Positions 7,730-15,734 of a stretch of 28,796 bases of DNA are shown here, piece by piece (positions within the stretch are counted from its first letter, which is position 1; every line of letters starts with the position of its first letter). The position numbers and the translations under genes are program-made. Origin of the DNA: Eubacteriaceae bacterium (GTDB lineage: Bacteria; Bacillota; Clostridia; Eubacteriales; Alkalibacteraceae); assembly GCA_003446375.1 (NCBI GenBank), contig DMAW01000001.1:1-28796 (forward strand). Reading direction: 5' to 3'. The notes beneath the pieces were generated by a model, which was not told the origin of the DNA, searched no databases, and saw only the letters and a list, made by a program, of their open reading frames with translations.

Positions 7730-8737
7730 CTACTGTTTGAAAAACGGCGTGTAAGCAGGATAATCAATGAGTTCCTTAAGTTCATCGTCAAGTTTAATAA
7801 GGGAAATAGAAACTCCTGCCATTTCAAGGGCTGTTGCATATTCCCCAACAAAATATTTGTGAACTTCAATCCCTTTTTCATTAAGGATTTGGTTTACTTT
7901 TCTAGTTACAATGTATTGCTCATCCAGCGTCGTTGCTCCCAAACCGTTTATTAATACCGCAACCTCATCACCATTTTTGTACGGCTTATCTTGGAGTATC
8001 TTTTCCAGCATTTCTTCAACGATTTGATCTGCCGGCTCAAGTTTTCCTCTCCTTATTCCTGTCTCGCCGTGTATTCCCATTCCTATCTCCATCTCGTCCT
8101 CTTTAATTGAAAACCCTGCTTTCCCAACTCTAGGAACTACACAAGGAGTTAGCGCCACACCCATTGTCCGTACATTATCTGCGGCTTTTTCAGCGACTCT
8201 TTTGACATTATCAAGGTCCATCATCTTATCAGCAGCTGCACCGGCACATTTGAAAACAAAGAATATCCCCGCGACTCCTCTTCTTGTATTCTTCTCTCCC
8301 GGTGAAGCCGGTCCTGCGGATGCCACATCCTCGCCTGCTACTACGCTTTCTACTCTAATGTCTGATTCAAAGTCCGCCATTTCTGCCGCCATGTCGAAAT
8401 TGAATATATCTCCGTTATAATTCCCGTAAATATATAGCACTCCTGAACCGCTATCTATTTCCTTCGTCACCTCAAGCATCTGTTCTGCACTAGGAGATTG
8501 GAACACATCTCCAACTGAACAACCATCTAAAAGCCCTTCTCCTACATATCCAAGGAACAAAGGAAGATGGCCGGAGCCTCCACCAGTGGCAAGTCCCACT
8601 TTTCCTTCTTTCTTCTTCTTTGTAACTAGGCATTGAAAATCGTCATTTACATAAGTGACCATCTCTGAATGAGCTGTATAGATGCCTTCAAGCATTTCAT
8701 TTAAATAGTTTCTCGGATCATTTATAATTTTTTTCAT
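7730..8737 (-). CDS. DhaK-like ketose kinase subunit (second copy, divergent)
   Basis: This 335-aa protein is a homologue of DhaK, the substrate-binding subunit of dihydroxyacetone kinase. The catalytic residues of the family are visible: His57 in GGGSGHLPLF, Asp110 in GNYNGDIF, and the substrate-binding His223 in GIHGETG. Compared with the first copy the motif reads GSGHLP rather than GSGHEP, and GIHGETG rather than GHHGEPG. Homologues with such differences are known to act on other short ketoses such as erythruloses, so the name dihydroxyacetone kinase is uncertain here. The open frame reaches back to 8803, but the ATG at 8737 has GAGGTG upstream and matches the start of the paralogue. It lies between the aldolase and the second DhaL. 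Confidence 0.92.
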   Translation of the reverse strand: MKKIINDPRNYLNEMLEGIYTAHSEMVTYVNDDFQCLVTKKKKEGKVGLATGGGSGHLPLFLGYVGEGLLDGCSVGDVFQSPSAEQMLEVTKEIDSGSGVLYIYGNYNGDIFNFDMAAEMADFESDIRVESVVAGEDVASAGPASPGEKNTRRGVAGIFFVFKCAGAAADKMMDLDNVKRVAEKAADNVRTMGVALTPCVVPRVGKAGFSIKEDEMEIGMGIHGETGIRRGKLEPADQIVEEMLEKILQDKPYKNGDEVAVLINGLGATTLDEQYIVTRKVNQILNEKGIEVHKYFVGEYATALEMAGVSISLIKLDDELKELIDYPAYTPFFKQ

Positions 8738-8789
8738 AGAATTCACCTCATGTTTTTTTAAAGCTCCATATGCTAAATATCTAGTTCTT

Positions 8790-9455
8790 TTACTTATTGG
8801 CAAACTTTATTTCTTTTGGGTACTCCCATTGCTGAAGTTCTTCTTGCGGGAATGAATCCGGTTCTTTGCCGCCGTTGGCAGTCAGCGTCCTATGGTAAAG
8901 CTCCGCAAGCTCTTCTACATATGCTGCTTTCAGAAATGCTTCATAGATATCCTTATCTACAGCTACAGCCCCGTGCATTGCCAGCAAAAATGCATCCGCT
9001 TCCTTTACAGCATCAACGACGCTTTCAGCCAGTGCCGGCGTACCAGGTCTTCCATAAGGCGCAACCGGCACCCTTCCTTTGGTCAATCCCATTCCCGCTA
9101 CTTCGTAGACTATAGCAGGTATAGGTTTTTTAAGAACTGCAAAGCTTGTAGCAAATACCGAATGAGTATGTGCTACTGCCAAAACATCTTCTCTGGTTTT
9201 GTATATCATCAGGTGCATCAAAGATTCGCTTGTAGGTCTTAACCCTGAAAGGTTTTCTATTACATTTGCATCTAGATCCATAACCACCATGTCTCGTGGC
9301 GTCAATAACTCTCTATCTACGCTTGTAGGCGTTATGACCACATAGCCCGTCTCCTTATCCCTTGCGCTGAAATTCCCTGATTTATGTTTGCACAGGCCAT
9401 CTCTTTGTGCTCTTTTCGCAATATCGCAAACTTCCTTTTTCAATATCTCTAACAT
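8790..9455 (-). CDS. Class II aldolase/adducin family protein, operon copy
   Basis: This 221-aa zinc-dependent aldolase or epimerase of the FucA/AraD type has predicted metal ligands His96 and His98 in AHTHSVFA and His161 in AMHGAV. The enzyme is a near-collinear paralogue of 1362-2021. GGAG lies 8 nt before the ATG at 9455; the GTG at 9464 overlaps that site and is unlikely. It follows the PRD regulator by 13 bases and precedes the second DhaK. In this operon it would cleave a phosphorylated ketose made by the PTS or the kinases, or epimerise a pentulose phosphate. Known family members use ketose-1-phosphates or ribulose-5-phosphate; the actual substrate is not determined. Confidence 0.92.
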   Translation of the reverse strand: MLEILKKEVCDIAKRAQRDGLCKHKSGNFSARDKETGYVVITPTSVDRELLTPRDMVVMDLDANVIENLSGLRPTSESLMHLMIYKTREDVLAVAHTHSVFATSFAVLKKPIPAIVYEVAGMGLTKGRVPVAPYGRPGTPALAESVVDAVKEADAFLLAMHGAVAVDKDIYEAFLKAAYVEELAELYHRTLTANGGKEPDSFPQEELQQWEYPKEIKFANK

Positions 9456-9468
9456 TTGAATCACTCCT

Positions 9469-11541
9469 TTATTTTTGAGTTACAAGCTCTAATATATCAT
9501 CAATATTTTTTGCTTTTCTTAATTTTGCCAGACTCCTTTTGTGTTCAAGAATCCTGTTGAGTTTATCCAATGCATTTAAATGTATAGTAGTATCAGGAGT
9601 TCCCAAAACTATTATTATATCAGCATCCAAATAGCCTCCAACCGAAATTCTTTCCGGCAACTTCACTAATCCCATTCCAACTTGATTTACTCCGTCATTT
9701 ACGCTTCCATGAGCGATTACTACACCATCAGCAATCATTATATAAGGTTGATCGTCTTCGATGATTTCAATCATCCTGCTCAGATATCTAGGTTGAAATG
9801 CCTTCGATTTTAGAAGCGGCAATGAAGCGATTTTTATCGCCTCTTTCCAGTCTACAGTTTCATCAAGTATTTTTACTGTTTCAAAAGTAAGCAAATCTTC
9901 TAATATTATGTTCAATGATAGTTCTTTATTCAAAGCATTGTTAAATGCTTCGTCATTTTTCGAGACAGGCAAGCTTATATATCTTTCGAGCTCTCTTACG
10001 AGCTGTTCCCTATCTTTTATATCTGCATGTTCTTCAATTATCGCCAACAAGGATTCAGTTTGAATCTTATGAAGATTTATGCCTTCAAGCTCTTGAAAAA
10101 CTTTTTCTCTAAAGGCCTGTTTACTACTTTGATTAAGAAACGGCTTAACAATGAATTGTACTTTGTCGGTTTCAAGTCTTATAGTCGAAAAAACAATGTT
10201 GAAGCTTTCTGCATGTTCGTAAAATCCCCTTGCTGAAAGGCACTTTGTAAATTCAATCTCCGGAAAAAGTTCTTTCAATGTTATAAACAAGAAGTTTGAT
10301 ACCGATACGCCATTTGTACACACTACTACTGCTTTTCTTCTGGACTCGACAAAGTCCAAGAGCCCCTCTCTTCTAAGCCAAGACCCTAATAGAACAGTCA
10401 AATATACTAGTTCTTGATCAGGTAGCTTTCCCCCTAGTAATTTTTCAAAAGGAACAACTGATTTTGAGACTATTTCATGTAGGTATTTATGCTGTGGCAA
10501 AACCATGTCAGTAATATCCGTCTCTATATGATAATTGTACTTTATTCGATAGAATGCAGGCTTACAGTGCTGTATGAGCGCTTCTTGAAGTTTATCGGCT
10601 TCATTTATCTTTACGCAGCATATATTTTCAAAATTCTCTATAACATCTCTAGTAGCTAAAACCAAGTTATCTTCCACTTCTAATCTATTCTTATCCAGAT
10701 GATGAATGTTAGAAATCTGAATCTGTGCTGTCAAAAACATCCTCTCTAAAGGATCGTTGATTTTATATCTTGAAGCCAGTTCGCTTATTGTCGAATATTC
10801 TGTCGTTCCAACCATATGGTGAAATGGCTCCGGCAACTGACTCAATGTTTTCCCTTGAGTAATTCTGCATATCACAAGATACAATATGTAAGGAAGCTCC
10901 TGCACCCTTTGGTCTGTAAAACGCATTTCCAGTTTGGATTCGATTTTTTCAATTTCTTTTTCAATCTCTTTTATCTTTTGATCTTTTATTTTGCAAAACC
11001 TAATTATTGTGTTTTCTCCATTAGGAAGATCCAAAAGCTTTTTTATTACGTTGATCAAAAGCTGTCTTTTGGAATATTCAGATCCTAAAAGAGTATATCC
11101 ATCGCTTCTGCTGTAAAATAATTTTATATTAAAATTAGCTAAAAACTTTTGAAGTTTCTTCATATCTGACATCAGCGTATTCTTGCTTATTTCCAACTCG
11201 CTTGTAAAGTGGTAAGTTGAAAGCTCCTCGCTGCTTATTAATATAATGAGAGCAAGTATAAGCATACGTTCATCTTGGGTATAAGAGTAGTTGCCATCTA
11301 TCGCTTCATTTTCATCAGATTTATACTCTTCAATCACAGAGAGAGGGATATTGAATTTACCTGTTTTAAGTCGCGTTATCTTCTCTAAACCGCTATCGGC
11401 CAGGTAGTCATTTATTTTTTTTATAGTATAGCTCAGCTGCTTTCGAGATAAGACGAGCTGCTGTTCTATATCTTTGCCTGTCGCAGCCGGATTGTCGACT
11501 ATAGCCTTTAAAACCAAACAACTTCTCTGATCCAGATACAC
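9469..11541 (-). CDS. PRD-containing transcriptional regulator with EIIB- and EIIA-like domains (MtlR/LicR type)
   Basis: A 690-aa multidomain regulator. Residues 1-60 form a winged HTH and about 85-160 a second Mga-like HTH. Two PTS regulation domains follow at about 175-285 and 290-395 (His325 in QHCKPAFYR, His351). Next come a galactitol-type EIIB-like domain at about 403-490 (Cys408 in VVVCTNG) and an EIIA-2 domain at about 545-690 (His611 in IAHGSVNDG). No AAA domain is present, so it is not a LevR-type sigma-54 activator. In PRD2 the second phospho-His, usually within an LTLHF-type motif, reads LTVLLG and appears lost. The start is GTG with AAGGAGAGG upstream. It probably activates this operon according to PTS phosphorylation state, and being inside the operon it would be autoregulated. 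Confidence 0.93.
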   Translation of the reverse strand: MYLDQRSCLVLKAIVDNPAATGKDIEQQLVLSRKQLSYTIKKINDYLADSGLEKITRLKTGKFNIPLSVIEEYKSDENEAIDGNYSYTQDERMLILALIILISSEELSTYHFTSELEISKNTLMSDMKKLQKFLANFNIKLFYSRSDGYTLLGSEYSKRQLLINVIKKLLDLPNGENTIIRFCKIKDQKIKEIEKEIEKIESKLEMRFTDQRVQELPYILYLVICRITQGKTLSQLPEPFHHMVGTTEYSTISELASRYKINDPLERMFLTAQIQISNIHHLDKNRLEVEDNLVLATRDVIENFENICCVKINEADKLQEALIQHCKPAFYRIKYNYHIETDITDMVLPQHKYLHEIVSKSVVPFEKLLGGKLPDQELVYLTVLLGSWLRREGLLDFVESRRKAVVVCTNGVSVSNFLFITLKELFPEIEFTKCLSARGFYEHAESFNIVFSTIRLETDKVQFIVKPFLNQSSKQAFREKVFQELEGINLHKIQTESLLAIIEEHADIKDREQLVRELERYISLPVSKNDEAFNNALNKELSLNIILEDLLTFETVKILDETVDWKEAIKIASLPLLKSKAFQPRYLSRMIEIIEDDQPYIMIADGVVIAHGSVNDGVNQVGMGLVKLPERISVGGYLDADIIIVLGTPDTTIHLNALDKLNRILEHKRSLAKLRKAKNIDDILELVTQK

Positions 11542-11571
11542 GATATCCTCTCCTTAAAACAAATTGCACAA

Positions 11572-12570
11572 CTAAATTTTAATCCCCGGAGACTCTGCCG
11601 GAAAATCCAAAAGCTCTTTTAATTCAGCATCCAATTTCATTATTGTAAGTGCCACTCCATTCATATCCAGCGAAGTTACATAATTTCCTATAAATACTTT
11701 ATAAACTGCTGGTCCTTTACTTGTTATTTGCTTTTCAATTTCATCGTAAAGCAAATAAAGTTCCATAAGAGGAGTAGCGCCCAGCCCCGATATTATAACA
11801 GCTATCTCTTCGTCTTTTGAAAGCTCTATATCATCCATGACAGCACTAGTCATCTTGCTTGCAATAACATCTGCCTTCTCTAAAGCGCCTACATCCGTAC
11901 CCGGCTCGCCATGATGCCCTATTCCAAATTCCATCATTCCTTCTTCTATTGAAAAATTAGGGGTTCCGACTGCGGGAATAGTACATGGAGACAACCCTAT
12001 GCAAACGCTTCTAGTATTGTCTACAGCCTTTTGAGCAGCCTGTATAACTTCTTCCAAATTGCCCCCTAACGCAGCTTTTGCTCCTCCTATTTTCCACATG
12101 AAGACTCCACCGGCTATTCCATGTCTTTTTTCCTTGGATTCCTTGGGCGAAGAAGCCACATCGTCATTTGCCGTTACGTATCTTACGGTCACGCCGTCAT
12201 CCTCAGCCATTTGAATAGCCATCTTTACATTCATATTGTCACCGGCATAGTTTCCGAAAAGACAGGCGACTCCTTCTCCAGAATCAGCTTCCAAAAAGGC
12301 ATCGTAAAACGCTTGAGCAGTAGGCGAAGAAAAAACTTCGCCTATTGCCACCGCATCCATCATGTTTTTACCTACATATCCTAGAAAAGCCGGTTCGTGT
12401 CCGCTACCCCCACCTGTTACCAATCCCACTTTGCCTTTTACAGGTGCACTTTTATATTTTACCACATGATCATTTTTTTCAGATACTTCGACCATATCCC
12501 CATGAGCTTTTACAAATCCTTGAAGCATATCCTCTACAACATAATCAGGATTTTTAATAATTCTTTGCAT
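11572..12570 (-). CDS. dhaK: Dihydroxyacetone kinase subunit DhaK (canonical copy)
   Basis: This 332-aa substrate-binding subunit of the two-component dihydroxyacetone kinase phosphorylates dihydroxyacetone to DHAP together with DhaL. Visible catalytic residues are His58 in GGGSGHEPAF, Asp111 in NYAGDN, and His220 in GHHGEPG, the residue that binds the ketone covalently in the family. Length is usual. The frame opens at 12621, but ATG 12570 has GGGAGG 7 nt upstream and a normal DhaK N terminus (RIIKNPDYVVEDML). It follows the first DhaL by 19 bases. No DhaM (EIIA-Man type) is found in the window, so it is open whether the phosphate donor is ATP or a PTS protein encoded elsewhere. Confidence 0.94.
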   Translation of the reverse strand: MQRIIKNPDYVVEDMLQGFVKAHGDMVEVSEKNDHVVKYKSAPVKGKVGLVTGGGSGHEPAFLGYVGKNMMDAVAIGEVFSSPTAQAFYDAFLEADSGEGVACLFGNYAGDNMNVKMAIQMAEDDGVTVRYVTANDDVASSPKESKEKRHGIAGGVFMWKIGGAKAALGGNLEEVIQAAQKAVDNTRSVCIGLSPCTIPAVGTPNFSIEEGMMEFGIGHHGEPGTDVGALEKADVIASKMTSAVMDDIELSKDEEIAVIISGLGATPLMELYLLYDEIEKQITSKGPAVYKVFIGNYVTSLDMNGVALTIMKLDAELKELLDFPAESPGIKI

Positions 12571-12589
12571 ATTATTGCCTCCCAGCATA

Positions 12590-13231
12590 TCAACTAGTAA
12601 TTTTGATAATAGATTTTGCAAATGATTTAAGAATCAAGTTGCATGACGTTGCTCCTGCATCTTGGAATCCCCTTGATCGTTCTCCAAGCCTGCTCGCCCT
12701 TCCTATTTTTGCGACCATGTCTTTTGTAGACTCCAGTCCTTCATCTGCGGATTCGGCCATAGAATTGAGAGCTTCTATCATATTCTTATTCATATTTATC
12801 TCATGGACGTATTTTTTTACAGCCGGATCCAATACATCCATTAAAGTTTTGTCTCCCGGCTTTGCTGAGCTGATTGAAGCAATATTACTATAGGCTTTTT
12901 CCAGCATATCTCCTACTACTTTGGAATCTATGATATCTTTGTCTTTAGACACTGTGGCCATTCCTCTGAAAAGATTTCCGTATAGAGGTCCCATGGAACC
13001 TCCTATCTTGCCCATTAGCATCTTACTTAAAACCATCAACCCTTCGCTCATATTGTAATCGCTATGTTTTTTAAGTTCCTCTTCAGCCATCGTAAATCCT
13101 TTGCTCATGTTTATTCCATGATCCCCGTCGCCTATCGCTCCGTCAACTTTGCTGAGATAGTCCCTGTTCTCCTGGATTGTTTTAATCAAGTCATTTACTA
13201 AGCTTATTCCTTCTTTGTTCGTAAAATTCAT
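12590..13231 (-). CDS. dhaL: Dihydroxyacetone kinase subunit DhaL (canonical copy)
   Basis: This 213-aa ADP/ATP-binding subunit has the canonical Mg-binding Asp triad Asp30, Asp35, Asp37 in DGAIGDGDHG, the same positions as in E. coli DhaL. The C-terminal GRASRLGERSRGFQDAGA segment closely follows the family pattern. It lies between EIIC and the first DhaK, transcribed in the order L then K. GGAGG precedes the ATG by 6 nt. The protein is cytosolic and acts as a dimer with DhaK in characterised systems. Confidence 0.94.
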   Translation of the reverse strand: MNFTNKEGISLVNDLIKTIQENRDYLSKVDGAIGDGDHGINMSKGFTMAEEELKKHSDYNMSEGLMVLSKMLMGKIGGSMGPLYGNLFRGMATVSKDKDIIDSKVVGDMLEKAYSNIASISSAKPGDKTLMDVLDPAVKKYVHEINMNKNMIEALNSMAESADEGLESTKDMVAKIGRASRLGERSRGFQDAGATSCNLILKSFAKSIIKITS

Positions 13232-13255
13232 CTTCTACCTCCGATTAATGATGTA

Positions 13256-14635
13256 CTATTCAGCTGAAATCTCCTCAATGAGCTCTTCTGCTTCATCTTC
13301 TCTTGCTTCTTTCATAAGGTCCCTGTAGTACATTACAAAACCGATTATCCAAGCTATAAGAACTAACAGTGGTATGAAGTTCCCATCTTTTATCATAAAT
13401 ACATGAGACATTGCGTATGAAAATACCGGTCCATCAATTGCGCTATTTGATATTAACTCCCCTGCTTGAAGAGATACTGCTCCTGTAAGGTTTGCTAGTT
13501 CTGTCATATAAGGCGCAAAAGCAGTTCCTATCCATAAAAATGCAGGGACTCCAATAACACATAAAACGAACATCCTCAACAAATTTCCTCCAGTTACCAA
13601 AAACGCCGCTACTGCTATTGGTATATTTATGATTCCTGCAAAGGGAAGTATCTGGTTGCCTGGCAAGAACATGGAGAATATCAAAGTGATCGGCACAGTA
13701 AATATTACTGCAAGCCATATCTCATTTGATCCGCCTAGAAAAGGCCAGTCTAGCCCTACGATCAGTGTCCTGCCTTCAAACTTTTTATTCATAAATGCGC
13801 TTACAGCCTCTGAAATTGGAGCTAGCGCCTGCATAAAGTACTTGGTAATTACCGGAAATAGAGTTAGCGCTGTTGCAGCCTGAACTCCTAAAACAAGGAT
13901 TTCAGATACAGAATACCTAGCTACCACACCAAAAAGACATCCCAGTATAAATCCAATAACATGATTCTCGGCAAATATCCCTATTTTATCTTTGAGAGCT
14001 TCTGCATCAAACTTCCTATCGAAGAACGAAAATCTTTTAAGAAATGCATCAAACGGATAAAGTATTGCTCCGAAAAAAATCATCTTATGGGTACAAGTCA
14101 CTCCCGGTATCCCCGATAATTTTTCTATTCTATTTTGATGGGCATCCGCTGCCTTAAGCTCAAATATAATCTGAACTGCTGCTACCAAAAATGCCAACGC
14201 TATACTTTTCGTTATACCAGCTACTGCAATTGCAGTAAATATCTTTCCCCAGACGTTCCAAAGATCTGCATTGAAAGTATTTGTCTTATTAATTACAAGC
14301 ATCACAACATTAATCACTATCATCAAAGGGAACATCAAAAATGCATATGGCCAAGACCATGATATAGTAGCCATCGTAGTCCATCCGCCATCTATGATAG
14401 GAAGAGATACTCCTGTCGATTCAAGCATCGCTTCAGCTGCCGGGCTTATTATCCCAATCATAAAACCTATCAATAAGCTCATGCCTGTAAACGCCACACC
14501 TAGTGTTACCCCAGATGATACTGCATCTTTAAACTTCATTCCTACAAGCAAACCTGCAATAATAATGATAATCGGCACGAAAACTGACGCACCCATTCCA
14601 AGTAAATAGTCTACAATATTTCCTAATAATTGCAT
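13256..14635 (-). CDS. PTS EIIC permease, galactitol family
   Basis: This 459-aa polytopic membrane protein has about ten hydrophobic segments and strong similarity in pattern to galactitol-type EIIC: an N-terminal LLGMGASVFVPIIIIIAGLL helix, IDGGWTTMATISWSWPYAF in the middle of the N half, and GLDWPFLGGSNEIW with NSAIDGPVFSYAMSHVF in the C half. It translocates the substrate while EIIB phosphorylates it. Homologues transport galactitol, but the wider family also covers arabitol, ribitol and other polyols or ketoses. The acidic C-terminal tail (REDEAEELIEE) is cytoplasmic. It sits between IIB and DhaL in the operon. Confidence 0.93.
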   Translation of the reverse strand: MQLLGNIVDYLLGMGASVFVPIIIIIAGLLVGMKFKDAVSSGVTLGVAFTGMSLLIGFMIGIISPAAEAMLESTGVSLPIIDGGWTTMATISWSWPYAFLMFPLMIVINVVMLVINKTNTFNADLWNVWGKIFTAIAVAGITKSIALAFLVAAVQIIFELKAADAHQNRIEKLSGIPGVTCTHKMIFFGAILYPFDAFLKRFSFFDRKFDAEALKDKIGIFAENHVIGFILGCLFGVVARYSVSEILVLGVQAATALTLFPVITKYFMQALAPISEAVSAFMNKKFEGRTLIVGLDWPFLGGSNEIWLAVIFTVPITLIFSMFLPGNQILPFAGIINIPIAVAAFLVTGGNLLRMFVLCVIGVPAFLWIGTAFAPYMTELANLTGAVSLQAGELISNSAIDGPVFSYAMSHVFMIKDGNFIPLLVLIAWIIGFVMYYRDLMKEAREDEAEELIEEISAE

Positions 14636-14674
14636 TTATATCACTCCAACTCTTTATTTTTAGTTATTGTGCTC

Positions 14675-14950
14675 CTACTTTAATGCGTCTATCAACTTCT
14701 TTAGTTCTTCCTTTTCCCCCATGCCTGTTAAAAATGCTATCCCATTGATGACAGGTATAGGATATTCTTTCTTGACTTTAGTTATTGCAATATAAGCTGC
14801 GCTGCTATCCATATACCTATCTACAGATTTCAAATCCACAGCTTCCACTTTTGCATTAACTTTGTTTTCTTTTAACAGTCTTGTCACCTTGCTTGCTACA
14901 GTCTGCGACGTGGCTACTCCGCTGCCACATGCAACGATTACAGTTTTCAT
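14675..14950 (-). CDS. PTS EIIB component, galactitol family
   Basis: This 91-aa protein has the phosphorylatable Cys8 in VIVACGSGVATSQ and the PVINGIAFLTG segment typical of galactitol-type EIIB. It takes phosphate from the EIIA encoded just upstream and passes it to the sugar at EIIC encoded just downstream. AGGAGG precedes the ATG. It shares the family motif with the orphan IIB at 6709-6996 but differs through most of the sequence, so the second copy is not a recent duplication. Confidence 0.92.
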   Translation of the reverse strand: MKTVIVACGSGVATSQTVASKVTRLLKENKVNAKVEAVDLKSVDRYMDSSAAYIAITKVKKEYPIPVINGIAFLTGMGEKEELKKLIDALK

Positions 14951-14968
14951 GATTTTTTACCTCCTGTT

Positions 14969-15460
14969 TTAATTTGCTTGAGATTTGGGCTCTGTATCAA
15001 ACCCTTCCATCGACAATATCAAATTCATGTACTCCTTTTCTGTCTCGGCAGTTAAAAATTTATTCATTAATTCTGTTTTTTGAAAATTTTCAATCAACAT
15101 CTGAAGAAGTTGTATATGCTCATTTGATCTGTTGAACCCCAACATGAATATAAATCTCACATCATGTTCCACTTCATCATTTCCCATTTCGTTCCATTTT
15201 ACAGGTGCCTTTAGCCTTGCAGCTGCTATAAACGGCCTTTTGATATGCATCGGGTCTGTGTGCGGAATCGCTACTGAGTATGGCTCTATAGGCAAAGCCG
15301 TAGGAAAATCTTTTTCTCTTTTCTTTATTGCTTCCAAAAAGCTGTCTTCTACAAATCCTTTTGATTTTAATTCTTCAGCCATTTTTTGAAAAAACTCTTC
15401 TGAATCTTTTGCTTCCATATCCAATTGGATCAATTCCTCATAGATCATATTGGTTTTCAC
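14969..15460 (-). CDS. PTS EIIA component (fructose/galactitol type, EIIA-2)
   Basis: This 163-aa cytosolic phosphocarrier is the first gene of the operon. The phospho-His is His67 in VAIPHTDP, with the family-typical FPTALP loop just before it. It accepts phosphate from HPr and hands it to EIIB. The open frame starts at GTG 15469; I place the start at GTG 15460 because AAGGAG lies 8 nt upstream, whereas the first GTG overlaps the site and the ATG at 15448 is too far. The promoter at 15553-15581 lies about 90 bases upstream. Confidence 0.9.
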   Translation of the reverse strand: MKTNMIYEELIQLDMEAKDSEEFFQKMAEELKSKGFVEDSFLEAIKKREKDFPTALPIEPYSVAIPHTDPMHIKRPFIAAARLKAPVKWNEMGNDEVEHDVRFIFMLGFNRSNEHIQLLQMLIENFQKTELMNKFLTAETEKEYMNLILSMEGFDTEPKSQAN

Positions 15461-15497
15461 TGCCTTCACTCCTTGTACTTGCTGTCAAAATATATTT

Positions 15498-15526
15498 GGT
15501 GAAATTCACCTTCAGTATGCGCATAC
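15498..15526 (-). promoter_or_regulatory. Two adjacent palindromes in the PTS/DhaKL operon leader
   Basis: GGTGAA-A-TTCACC (15498-15510) and GTATGCGCATAC (15515-15526) are both perfect palindromes, four bases apart. They lie about 20-50 bases downstream of the predicted transcription start and upstream of the IIA ribosome binding site. They may be operator sites or small leader hairpins; the binding protein is unknown. PRD activators usually bind upstream, so another regulator is possible. Confidence 0.5.
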
Positions 15527-15552
15527 CGTTTGACATGTTTTATTGTAGCTTC

Positions 15553-15581
15553 ATTATATCTTCGCAGTATTTCATTTTCAA
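15553..15581 (-). promoter_or_regulatory. Promoter of the PTS/DhaKL operon
   Basis: On the minus strand TTGAAA (15581-15576), 17 bases, then TATAAT (15558-15553). This is a strong vegetative-type promoter placed about 90 bases before the EIIA start, and no other convincing promoter is seen upstream of the operon. Confidence 0.75.
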
Positions 15582-15692
15582 TTCATATTGGGATCGATTA
15601 ATGAGCAGCACATTGAGCATTGTTGTGATGATCAATTGCTTTGAGCATCTGTTCACCGGCAGCGACTTCATATTTCCTTCACAATTTTATAT

Positions 15693-15698
15693 TATAAT
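15693..15698 (+). promoter_or_regulatory. Possible -10 box of the HMA/SafE gene
   Basis: A perfect TATAAT 37 bases before the ATG has no recognisable -35, so it would need an activator. Three TGAGCA repeats (15602, 15614 and 15642) lie about 50-90 bases upstream and may or may not be protein sites. Confidence 0.35.
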
Positions 15699-15734
15699 CG
15701 CACCAGAACTCAAACCCAAAAACCGGAGGTTATC

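Noticed and set aside
8816..9242. Two overlapping plus-strand frames opposite the class II aldolase
   Set aside because: Shadows of a conserved enzyme gene; no supporting signals.
15515..15540. Possible CcpA cre site in the PTS operon leader
   Set aside because: The central CG and flanking bases do not line up with the cre consensus at the correct spacing; the palindromes explain the symmetry better.
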